DNA from: Nitrososphaerales archaeon TH526
Lineage (GTDB): Archaea > Thermoproteota > Nitrososphaeria > Nitrososphaerales > Nitrososphaeraceae
Assembly: GCA_014523665.1 (NCBI GenBank)
Contig: JAATVR010000374.1
Span: forward strand, 1-6,938
Direction: 5' to 3'
DNA: 6,938 nucleotides
The first letter of the stretch is position 1; each line of letters begins with the position of its first letter. Position numbers and translations under genes: made by a program. This document shows positions 1 through 5,436 of this stretch, piece by piece. The notes beneath the pieces were generated by a model. That model worked only from the letters and a program-made list of their open reading frames with translations. It made no database searches and was not told where the DNA came from.

Positions 1-57
1 ATCAGGATACTAAGAGATCATATAATTTGTCCGGTGTATATATCAAGTCTGCAATTT

Positions 58-726
58 CTAATTAATTGTATTTTTCATTCGGTTGACTTTTTTGAGAAGC
101 CTATCTGCACGATTCATGCTAAATGACATCCCAGGGATTTTGCTGACTTCTTTTAATCTAAGCTTTCTTTTGAGCTTTGTCACATTTCCATCATTTCCTA
201 AATAAGCTATATGACTTACTCTATCATTTATAAACAAATTCGAAGCTAGGTTACCTAGATCGTCCTTTGTCCACTTTGAGCGATGGGTTTCATAGACATT
301 TCCAAATGCATCCTTTTGACTGCTTGGTTTTTTAGGTGTTGATATCAAAACCCCGTCATTTTTGCGCAATATTTTATGTAATAGAGTCTCTCCCTGATGT
401 TTTTCAAAATGCTCCAAAACATCAATTAATAGAACCAAGTCGTATCTAGATTCAATTTTATCCAAAACATCCATTATATCACTAATGTATATGTTATTGT
501 ACACAAACTTATGTAGAGGAGTAATATAATCTTCAAAAACTTCCACACCATCAATGCGGCGTAAAAACTGCGAATAATTATGTCTTCCATCCCATAACTC
601 TAGATATTCTCTACACAGTACACCATATTTTCCGAAACCGGTTCCAATATCTAAAATGGACATCGGATTTAGGTGAATAATTATATCCATTATCTTTGAA
701 ATATGATAATGTTGACTTGAAGGCAT
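58..726 (-). CDS. Class I SAM-dependent methyltransferase
   Basis: This 222-residue soluble protein should transfer a methyl group from S-adenosylmethionine; the acceptor cannot be told from sequence. The Rossmann-fold SAM-binding motif I is LDIGTGFGK (residues 25-33). An acidic strand-2 end follows (VEVFE, 61-65), then DVLEH (102-106) and ISTP (128-131), the pattern of the Methyltransf_23/11 type. The downstream E-T-H-x-S-x-W-T block (145-152) matches the E-x-H-x-S-x-W segment common in relatives, many of which sit in glycan or surface-polysaccharide loci. The C-terminus from about residue 180 is basic (KLKRKLRLK, LLKKVNRMK). The start is supported by a TATA-like box about 34 bases upstream on the minus strand, predicting a leader of roughly 8 nucleotides; there is no Shine-Dalgarno site. 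It ends in TAG. No neighbour suggests a substrate. Family assignment is firm, function open. Confidence 0.87.
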   Translation of the reverse strand: MPSSQHYHISKIMDIIIHLNPMSILDIGTGFGKYGVLCREYLELWDGRHNYSQFLRRIDGVEVFEDYITPLHKFVYNNIYISDIMDVLDKIESRYDLVLLIDVLEHFEKHQGETLLHKILRKNDGVLISTPKKPSSQKDAFGNVYETHRSKWTKDDLGNLASNLFINDRVSHIAYLGNDGNVTKLKRKLRLKEVSKIPGMSFSMNRADRLLKKVNRMKNTIN

Positions 727-754
727 TTATTTATGACAAATGATCAAATCGTTA

Positions 755-764
755 CGTTATAAAG
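755..764 (-). promoter_or_regulatory. TATA box of the methyltransferase gene
   Basis: Read on the minus strand the site is CTTTATAACG. Its centre lies about 34 bases before the methyltransferase ATG, so initiation about 26 bases downstream would give a leader of roughly 8 nucleotides. It was found by eye and fits archaeal TBP spacing. Confidence 0.5.
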
Positions 765-1475
765 ATTCATCTTTCATGTACTTCTCGTTCCTCAATATTG
801 GCGTCATCTTATAAAAACTTCAATGTTAGAGAGAATTATCTTTGAAAGTCACATTTAGAAATAGGAACTGAACGCCCTGAAACAATACTAAGATTCTGAA
901 TTTAACAAAGAAGATAGATCAAGATACCAATGAAAATATAGAGGCACCACTGAATCTCAAAAAGTATGATCTAAGATCTGCTATCGAATAGATTAGGTAT
1001 TATAAATCAATGTGCACGCAGAAAATGAAGAGGGGTTTGCATAATTGAAGCTCTTTCTAAACGATAAGTTATTTTCATATAACCTTGGATTCTAAGAATC
1101 GACGGGATTGGTTTCTGAGTAAGGCACAAATACTAAAAGAGGGGATTCTAACAATTGATGTAGTCAATCTTGTCCCAGTAAATTTTTTATTCTCGCGTGT
1201 ACATCTGTATTTTTTGTATTGATATCTGTAAACTATGAAAATCAAGGCTCATACATTATTGTAGGCTGTTGTGCAAGCCTAATTGTGAATTTTTCGCGCG
1301 TAGGAATATCATTCAGACTCGCTGGAGGCCTTAGATCCATAGTTGATTATGAAATAAGTTATGCCACCTCTTTTTTCTATTGGTCCATTGCTACTATCTT
1401 CTAATACGGGCCTTCACATCATTGTATATAATTTTCCCCATTGGAATTAGGCTGGCTATTGGTAGCTTAAGAGAG
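765..1475. other. Gene-free stretch, no supported coding region
   Basis: About 0.7 kb without a convincing gene on either strand. The longest open frames are 50 to 61 codons and lack an ATG with a well-placed promoter. One, on the plus strand from a TTG near 1219 to 1404, is a 61-codon frame with no recognisable motif. On the opposite strand about 57 codons are open from near 1243 to 1075 with no ATG start. A perfect small inverted repeat, GATTC-TAA-GAATC, lies at 1088-1100. No tRNA, rRNA or CRISPR-like repeat was seen. Such spacing is large but not unusual for this group, and decayed genes lie just to the right. Confidence 0.5.
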
Positions 1476-1675
1476 TTATTTACGAAGCCACAATCTACGG
1501 ATTAAAATTACTGGAGAGGGCAGAGATCACCTATACTTGGTCAATTTACCATGAAATGGTGTTATTACATTTATACTCTGAGATCCTTCATCAGCACTAA
1601 ACCTTAAGTTAGGATTATGTCAATAAGCCTCCTCATTTGAGGGTGGAAATTAACTCCGCAATTAGGGCATTCCAT
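1476..1675 (-). pseudogene. Decayed small zinc-ribbon protein gene
   Basis: An ATG at 1675-1673 opens a 23-codon frame (stop TAA at 1606-1604) whose product begins MECPNCGVNFHPQM. The CPxCG knuckle followed by F-x-PQ resembles the first half of small two-CPxC zinc-ribbon proteins I recall from Nitrososphaerota. After this stop another minus-strand frame is open from about 1612 to a TGA at 1529-1527 and contains RFSADEGSQSINVI. It continues after that stop with SLPSPVILI, which could be a damaged second CPxC-type segment. A TATA-like box, AGTATTTTG, is centred about 30 bases upstream of the ATG, giving a leader of about 5 nucleotides. That supports a once-functional start. The reconstruction needs at least one frameshift and one nonsense change, so it is an inference. 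The 23-residue ORF could instead be a genuine tiny protein or chance. Confidence 0.38.
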
Positions 1676-1701
1676 ATCATAGATTATTGGCGGTTCTAGC
1701 A

Positions 1702-1710
1702 CAAAATACT
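1702..1710 (-). promoter_or_regulatory. TATA-like box before the zinc-ribbon remnant
   Basis: Minus-strand AGTATTTTG lies about 30 bases upstream of the ATG at 1675, with spacing consistent with a nearly leaderless archaeal transcript. It may be a relic if the gene is dead. Confidence 0.35.
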
Positions 1711-1868
1711 ATCAGAAATTATGCACCAAGAATACCGAATTTAGATATTCGACTAAACCAAGTTCAGAAATATATTTTTATCATCGTGAGGGATGTCATA
1801 TTAAGGAATAATAATTTTCTTCAGCCTGATTTTTCATTCCATCTAGGATACATAACTATTAATCATCT

Positions 1869-2075
1869 TCATTCTCTTTCGTTCTCTTCCTCCTCTTCCT
1901 GTTCCTCTGCGTCTTCTTGTGGTTCATCTGGCTCTAGTGGTACATCCTCCTCTTGTACCATATCAGCCGCTTACATTTGTGATGTTTCTAATGGGTTGCC
2001 ATTCATGAAGTTACTGCTTGTGGTGCTGCCGCTGGATTCCCATAAAAGATGGGCATTTTTAGCCTCTAAATTCAT
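1869..2075 (-). pseudogene. Small acidic-tailed ORF interrupted by TAA
   Basis: From ATG at 2075 the minus-strand frame reads 34 codons (MNLEAKNAHLLWES..., Ser/Thr/Asn-rich) to a TAA at 1973-1971. It then continues in the same frame for 33 more codons to TGA at 1871-1869. The second part is extremely acidic: after AADMVQEED it carries PLEPDEPQED and then a run dominated by Glu, ending NERE. The two parts would make a 68-position product with a disordered anionic tail. A TATA box (AGTATATTTT) centred about 29 bases before the ATG supports this start. I do not recognise the family. The stop could be a true nonsense mutation, or the second part could start at its own ATG (1961-1959, residue 39). 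The plus-strand Ser-rich reading of the same DNA is the shadow of this GAG/GAA-rich tract. Confidence 0.4.
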
Positions 2076-2099
2076 GATGATTTTTACCAATTGTTTATG

Positions 2100-2109
2100 A
2101 AAATATACT
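2100..2109 (-). promoter_or_regulatory. TATA box of the acidic ORF
   Basis: Minus-strand AGTATATTTT is placed so that initiation about 26 bases downstream falls roughly 3 bases before the ATG at 2075. The site sits in the 94-base divergent region shared with the secreted-protein gene. Confidence 0.45.
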
Positions 2110-2139
2110 CGCAAATTTACAGTAACACTTAAACAAAAG

Positions 2140-2148
2140 CATATTTTA
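2140..2148 (+). promoter_or_regulatory. TATA box of the secreted-protein gene
   Basis: CATATTTTA is centred about 26 bases before position 2171. It therefore favours translation from the second ATG (2179) with a leader of about 8 nucleotides, because the first ATG (2170) would lie at or before the transcript start. Confidence 0.42.
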
Positions 2149-2169
2149 GACATTTTAGAGATCCTTGAT

Positions 2170-2865
2170 ATGCTACATATGAATAGCAATCTATACTGTG
2201 TAACCTGTTTCGTGCTTATAATTTTTATAGGAGGGACGACCCTTTCAGCTTACGGTGTCTCCTCAAGCCCAAGCACATTTCTTAAGGGATCTTCGCCATA
2301 TGGCGTACCTTACGAGGATTGGATGACAAAGTGGTGGCAATGGAACATGCAAATACCAAAAGTGCAACACCCACAAGCAGTTGACCCCGATCTTATAAAA
2401 TGCCCTGTCGGAGAATCGGGAAATGTTTCTTTCTTAACCCATATTTTACAAGGAGAGTCAGAGTATAGCTGCACTATTCCGGCCGGGCATGCAATAATGA
2501 TCCCTATATTAACTGGGGAATGCACTAGCGACGAAGCAAAGTCTAGTGTACCGGCAGATATGATGAAATGCGCCACGGAAGGCAATAAGTACAGTACCTT
2601 TGAGGTAACGGTTGATGGAGTACGTTTGAACGGTCTAGATCAAAATGATGCTAGAAGCGGTATTTTTAGTATGACGGTACCTGAAGACAATTTCCTGGAT
2701 CTGAATCCAGGTAAATGGAATGCTGTGACAGGAGGTTATTTTGCCTTTCTAAAACCTCTTCCAGTTGGCAATCATACAGTAGGTGTTTCTGCTAGGGTCA
2801 CTAATCCTATCGATCCCTCTTACAACTTAAATTATAATACACAGTATTTACTAAATGTACAGTAG
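2170..2865 (+). CDS. Secreted WWQW-motif protein of unknown function
   Basis: This 231-residue protein (228 if translation starts at Met4, 2179, which the TATA spacing favours) begins with an export signal: a short N-region, a hydrophobic core around residues 11-26 (VTCFVLIIFIGG) and a small-residue stretch LSAYGVSSS where cleavage is likely. The mature part has W-M-T-K-W-W-Q-W (51-58), then a PxxxHP-type segment. CTIPAGHAIMIPIL (101-114) and GGYFAFLKPLPVGNHTVGV near 190-208 follow. This order (WWQW, CxxPAGxxxxxPI, GxxxxLxPLxxGxH) matches a widespread exported family of unknown function that I recall from bacteria and soil archaea. Cysteines at 78, 101, 118 and 134 could pair in disulfides outside the cell. 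It ends in TAG and converges on the membrane-protein gene. The family resemblance is from memory; no enzymatic role can be assigned. Confidence 0.85.
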   Translation: MLHMNSNLYCVTCFVLIIFIGGTTLSAYGVSSSPSTFLKGSSPYGVPYEDWMTKWWQWNMQIPKVQHPQAVDPDLIKCPVGESGNVSFLTHILQGESEYSCTIPAGHAIMIPILTGECTSDEAKSSVPADMMKCATEGNKYSTFEVTVDGVRLNGLDQNDARSGIFSMTVPEDNFLDLNPGKWNAVTGGYFAFLKPLPVGNHTVGVSARVTNPIDPSYNLNYNTQYLLNVQ

Positions 2866-2871
2866 GTTCCA

Positions 2872-2894
2872 CCGTATTAGTATGCTAATTACGG
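2872..2894. terminator. Hairpin at the convergent gene junction
   Basis: CCGTATTAG pairs with CTAATTACGG across a TATG loop, with a single bulged T. It lies 6 bases after the secreted gene's stop, and its right arm contains the stop codon of the opposing membrane-protein gene. On the plus strand eight T residues follow at 2910-2917, a plausible archaeal T-tract terminator for the secreted gene. On the minus strand no T-tract follows. Confidence 0.4.
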
Positions 2895-3781
2895 ATTCCC
2901 GCTTTGAGATTTTTTTTATGGGTCTCTACAAGAACTTCTTCGATATAATCTTTGATTTCTTCATCCGAAAGTGAACTCGAGACGCCAGTCTCTTCTGGCG
3001 TGTTCTGTGAAAATTTTTTTGAAGTCGTTAGAACCTTGTCTAGTATTCTATGATCCATCTCCGCGTCACTGATGCTTCCTAAAAACCTAACCTCCAATTC
3101 AACTGACCTACGAATAGAAGCACGTAGTCTAGAATCTTGAGAAATAGATACGGCAGACGAATAAAGTCCTATAAAAATTAGGTATGACGCTAGTCCAAAA
3201 TATGATCCTGATAATAGTCCAAGTGGAGGAAACGGTGCAGTTATCAACGCCTGAGCCTCATAAGATACCAATAACAATAAGAAACCGATCCCTGTAATGA
3301 CTAGGTAACCCTTTACTTCTCGATTTTGCAACTTATGTGCGACTAGTATAAAAGCCAAGCCAAATGACACTCCGCCTATCGGTCTGCTAGCGTTCACCAT
3401 TATGATGTAAACAAGATTAAAAAGCATAGGATCATCTGACACATAGGAGAGCATAAAATTTAGTACTACCGGTTGGAATTGGCTTAGAAAATATAGAAGA
3501 GGTATGGACATTAATATCCAGTATTTCCATCTACCTAGTTTTTTTCTATAGCTATGTAACAAAAATACAGTACCTGTCCAAAGCAGTACAAATGCAATCA
3601 CAGAAGAAATAGTATAAACGTACACAAGTGATGAATTTCCTATTTCTATATGTGTAAGATAATCGCCATACGTTTTAGGGTAAATAACATCTGGTCGATA
3701 GAATAACTGATCTAGAAAATATACTACCCCAACAATTGCGCTCGCCGAAATAAATAAACTTGCAAGCAGATACACCAGCAT
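2885..3781 (-). CDS. C-terminal fragment of the split membrane protein
   Basis: 298 residues from an internal ATG; the frame is open 13 codons further upstream, to the TGA. Hydrophobic segments lie at about 2-23, 51-75, 86-104, 118-130, 133-150, 157-173 and 188-212. Family-like landmarks are TVFLLHSYRKKLGRWKYW (71-88), IPLLYFLSQF (93-102), ASRPIGGVSFGLAF (131-144) and IGLYSSAVSISQDSRLR (204-220). The tail (215-298) is charged and probably cytoplasmic, ending in an acidic/Lys-rich helix (DEEIKDYIEEVLVETHKKN). There is no clear promoter for independent expression, so this piece is probably not made unless the TGA is bypassed. Confidence 0.6.
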   Translation of the reverse strand: MLVYLLASLFISASAIVGVVYFLDQLFYRPDVIYPKTYGDYLTHIEIGNSSLVYVYTISSVIAFVLLWTGTVFLLHSYRKKLGRWKYWILMSIPLLYFLSQFQPVVLNFMLSYVSDDPMLFNLVYIIMVNASRPIGGVSFGLAFILVAHKLQNREVKGYLVITGIGFLLLLVSYEAQALITAPFPPLGLLSGSYFGLASYLIFIGLYSSAVSISQDSRLRASIRRSVELEVRFLGSISDAEMDHRILDKVLTTSKKFSQNTPEETGVSSSLSDEEIKDYIEEVLVETHKKNLKAGIRN

Positions 3782-3820
3782 GAGACGATTTTTGTTTGAT
3801 TTAATCCATCTTATGAATCG

Positions 3821-4264
3821 TCATGATAATAGCGCGGTCAGAACCGAGGCTGTCAAGAAGCTGCCCATGATTATAGCTCTTATGAGATTCGTATGATAGC
3901 TAAATGTAAGTGAAACTTCCAATAAGACCACGACTAGTAATACGATAATTCCAAGTTGAACTATTACTATCGCTTTGTTCATGATGCCAATGTGCATGTG
4001 ATTATAAGAAAGGAAAGACTTGCCGACTCTATTACGAAAAAAGTTTAAAATAGTTAATTGGGAAAATATACATAGTATCCCCAGCACGACAAAGATTGTG
4101 ATCTCATGACCTAAATCACGCACACCCACAAAACCAGATACTCTGATAATTCCAGTCTCGACTAATACACCAATTATTGTTGCCGATACAACTACAAAGA
4201 TTACCCGATACGAGGACAACAGCCCTTTGTGGATGTGTGTAGGACTGCCCTCTACATTAGTCAT
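3821..4264 (-). CDS. N-terminal fragment of the split membrane protein
   Basis: 147 residues with four hydrophobic helices at about 20-40, 55-75, 97-119 and 127-147. The last helix runs directly into the TGA (TALLS-stop), so translation stops at a membrane boundary. The N-terminus is short and polar (MTNVEGSPTHIHKG) with no signal peptide, and the ATG fits the TATA position, giving a leader of about 3 nucleotides. By itself this could insert in the membrane, but it lacks all conserved parts of the family that I recognise. Confidence 0.6.
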   Translation of the reverse strand: MTNVEGSPTHIHKGLLSSYRVIFVVVSATIIGVLVETGIIRVSGFVGVRDLGHEITIFVVLGILCIFSQLTILNFFRNRVGKSFLSYNHMHIGIMNKAIVIVQLGIIVLLVVVLLEVSLTFSYHTNLIRAIIMGSFLTASVLTALLS

Positions 4265-4287
4265 CGTGAAAAATTCATGAGGATATA

Positions 4288-4299
4288 GTTAAGTTTAAC
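4288..4299 (-). promoter_or_regulatory. TATA-like palindrome before the membrane gene
   Basis: GTTAA-GT-TTAAC is a perfect 5-base-arm palindrome centred about 29 bases upstream of the ATG at 4264. Its minus-strand core, TTAAACTTAA, is TATA-like and correctly spaced for a transcript with a leader of about 3 nucleotides. The symmetry could also serve a repressor. Assigned by eye. Confidence 0.35.
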
Positions 4300-4674
4300 C
4301 TATTGAACTTTGCGTTCGGTACCAATCTATATAGTCATTGCTTTGCAGCCTTGTTCCTCCTTTTAGAGGCGGGATAACCGTTTATGGGGGTTCTGGTGTT
4401 GTTCGAGGATTTAGCATTAGTCTACATTTGAGCATAGGCATTGTTTAGCTTTTTACACCTAAATGAGTTTATTTTTTCCCATTTAATTTAATATTTACAA
4501 TATTTCATTTAAAGATGATTTATGATCTATTTCTCTTTATCACGGCAGACAAACAGATAGTGAGTGTGTGCAGCTTTGCATGAGGAGTCAGACCATGCCA
4601 ATCTATGTACTCTTTGACCAAGTGATTAATAGGAGTATTTAGGATAATTTGTTTAGTCTCCGATTCTTTATGCG

Positions 4675-4693
4675 ATTGGTTTACAAAACCAAT
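4675..4693. repeat. Perfect inverted repeat upstream of the PPOX gene
   Basis: ATTGGTTT-ACA-AAACCAAT has 8-base perfect arms and a 3-base spacer. It ends 11 bases before a TATA-like sequence (TATTTATAT, 4705-4713), the position expected of an operator or activator site. It could also be a small RNA hairpin. No regulator gene lies nearby to pair with it. Confidence 0.4.
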
Positions 4694-4704
4694 AAGATGT
4701 CAGG

Positions 4705-4713
4705 TATTTATAT
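4705..4713 (+). promoter_or_regulatory. Candidate TATA box for the PPOX gene
   Basis: TATTTATAT would start transcription near 4735, giving a leader of about 66 nucleotides to the first ATG or 99 to the second, longer than for other genes here. A competing weaker candidate, TTTTACTT at 4806-4813, would make the second ATG (4834) leaderless. Confidence 0.3.
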
Positions 4714-4800
4714 TCATTTATCAATTTAGAGAGACTAGAAGGTTTCTATGACTATGGGTATGGGTTACGTGACATCTAACACACATAATCATTATTAGGT

Positions 4801-5244
4801 ATGTCTTTTACTTACTCCATAGAATTAAATACAATGAGTCAGATAACCGAACCTGTAGTTCAGCTTCTTAACGGAAAGAATTTTGCTTATCTATCAACAC
4901 TAATGAAAGATGGTTCACCACAAGTTACTCCTACATGGATTGATATTGATAAAGATGGTAATAGCATCTTGATAAATACTGCTGAAGGAAGGGTAAAACA
5001 CAAGAATGTTTCAAGAGATCCAAGAGTAGCAATTTCCATATCCGATCAGAATAATCCATATAACATGGTTCTAATTAGAGGAAGAGTCATTGAGCAAATC
5101 AAGGATGGAGCTGATGAACATACTGACAGACTTGCAAAGAAGTACCTAGGGATGGACAAGTATCCTTATCGTACACCAAATGAAAAGAGAGTCATTCTAA
5201 AGATAAAGCCAGAAAGAATATTCCACCAACAGCCTCCTCAATGA
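4801..5244 (+). CDS. PPOX-class flavin/F420-dependent oxidoreductase
   Basis: A cytosolic protein of 147 residues with the split-barrel flavin-binding fold of the pyridoxamine-phosphate-oxidase-like superfamily. It most resembles the small PPOX-class F420-dependent oxidoreductases of actinobacteria and archaea, which reduce or bind substrates with F420 or FMN; the substrate is unknown. Landmarks are FAYLSTLMKDGSPQVTPTW (28-46), the strand-and-loop ILINTAEGRVKHKNV (56-70) with phosphate-binding-type R64/K66/K68, RDPRVAISI (72-80), VLIRGRVIE (90-98) and a C-terminal strand VILKIKPERIFHQ. Two starts are possible. MSQITEPVVQLL at 4834 agrees with the usual family N-terminus and has a TTTTACTT element 26 bases upstream, making the first 11 residues doubtful. 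It ends with TGA and converges with the collagen-like gene. Family call firm; cofactor (F420 versus FMN) inferred. Confidence 0.88.
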   Translation: MSFTYSIELNTMSQITEPVVQLLNGKNFAYLSTLMKDGSPQVTPTWIDIDKDGNSILINTAEGRVKHKNVSRDPRVAISISDQNNPYNMVLIRGRVIEQIKDGADEHTDRLAKKYLGMDKYPYRTPNEKRVILKIKPERIFHQQPPQ

Positions 5245-5282
5245 TAATTGAATGACTGACATTTGCATGAAGAAACGACTTC

Positions 5283-5299
5283 TAAGTTCAGGAAACTTA
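5283..5299 (+). terminator. Weak hairpin after the PPOX gene
   Basis: TAAGTT-CAGGA-AACTTA has 6-base perfect arms beginning 39 bases after the stop codon. It is AT-rich and not followed by a T-run on the plus strand, so a terminator role is tentative. A seven-A run at 5321-5327 is a T-tract on the other strand, about 110 bases beyond the collagen-like gene's stop, and could end that transcript. Confidence 0.22.
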
Positions 5300-5436
5300 C
5301 AAAAAGAATTTACAGATTAGAAAAAAAGTCAGCTGGACTACCAGAATTTTAATAGTGGCGCCGCATTAGTAACGCTTTGTTATGCTTATATCACTAGTGA
5401 ACGGTTGATATCTTCTCAGTCAATTAAAGTGTTCTC

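Larger units (their letters stand above)
2885..4264 (-). pseudogene. Multi-pass membrane protein gene split by one TGA
   Basis: Read on the minus strand, a 147-codon frame starting at 4264 ends at TGA (3823-3821). The next 13 codons (RFIRWIKSNKNRL) and a further 298 codons follow in exactly the same frame to TAG at 2887-2885. Together they make 459 codons, close to the roughly 450-residue length I recall for a paralogous membrane-protein family in Nitrosocosmicus/Nitrososphaera. In that family an RFFSWFKSNRN-like loop sits exactly where RFIRWIKSNKN is found here. I therefore read this as one gene interrupted by a single nonsense codon, not two genes. About eleven hydrophobic segments are predicted, four before and about seven after the stop, then a cytoplasmic tail. 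Its function is unknown. A TATA-like palindrome lies just upstream. The PPOX gene in this window ends with TGA, so general stop recoding is unlikely. Confidence 0.68.
4300..4800. other. Gene-poor region with possible transposase debris
   Basis: No intact gene is seen in about 0.5 kb. On the minus strand two short frames share the peptide YIDW followed by an aromatic residue or His. One ends with NDYIDWYRTQSSIG then TAA (YIDW at 4333-4322), preceded by VIPPLKGGTRL. The other, open for 59 codons without ATG (4699-4520), contains VKEYIDWHGLTPHAKLHTL (YIDW at 4609-4598). Both loosely recall the W-Y/H-N-x-x-x-P-H segment near the C-terminus of DDE transposases, but no catalytic motif, terminal inverted repeat or target duplication was found. 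On the plus strand ATGs open only tiny frames. The right third holds a palindrome and TATA-like sequence upstream of the PPOX gene. Confidence 0.3.

Noticed and set aside
1219..1404. 61-codon plus-strand frame starting with TTG
   Set aside because: No promoter, motif or recognisable similarity; the minus strand of the same DNA is also partly open, so it looks like chance.
1687..2100. Plus-strand 137-codon frame with a Ser-rich middle
   Set aside because: Its start is TTG without a good promoter. The Ser/Cys-rich run is simply the complement of the GAG/GAA-rich tail of the minus-strand acidic ORF, which has an ATG and a TATA box.
3821..3823. TGA as selenocysteine or a general sense codon
   Set aside because: The PPOX gene in this window ends with TGA, no selenocysteine hairpin was recognised, and this group is not known to me to use selenocysteine. 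A nonsense mutation or sequence error is simpler.
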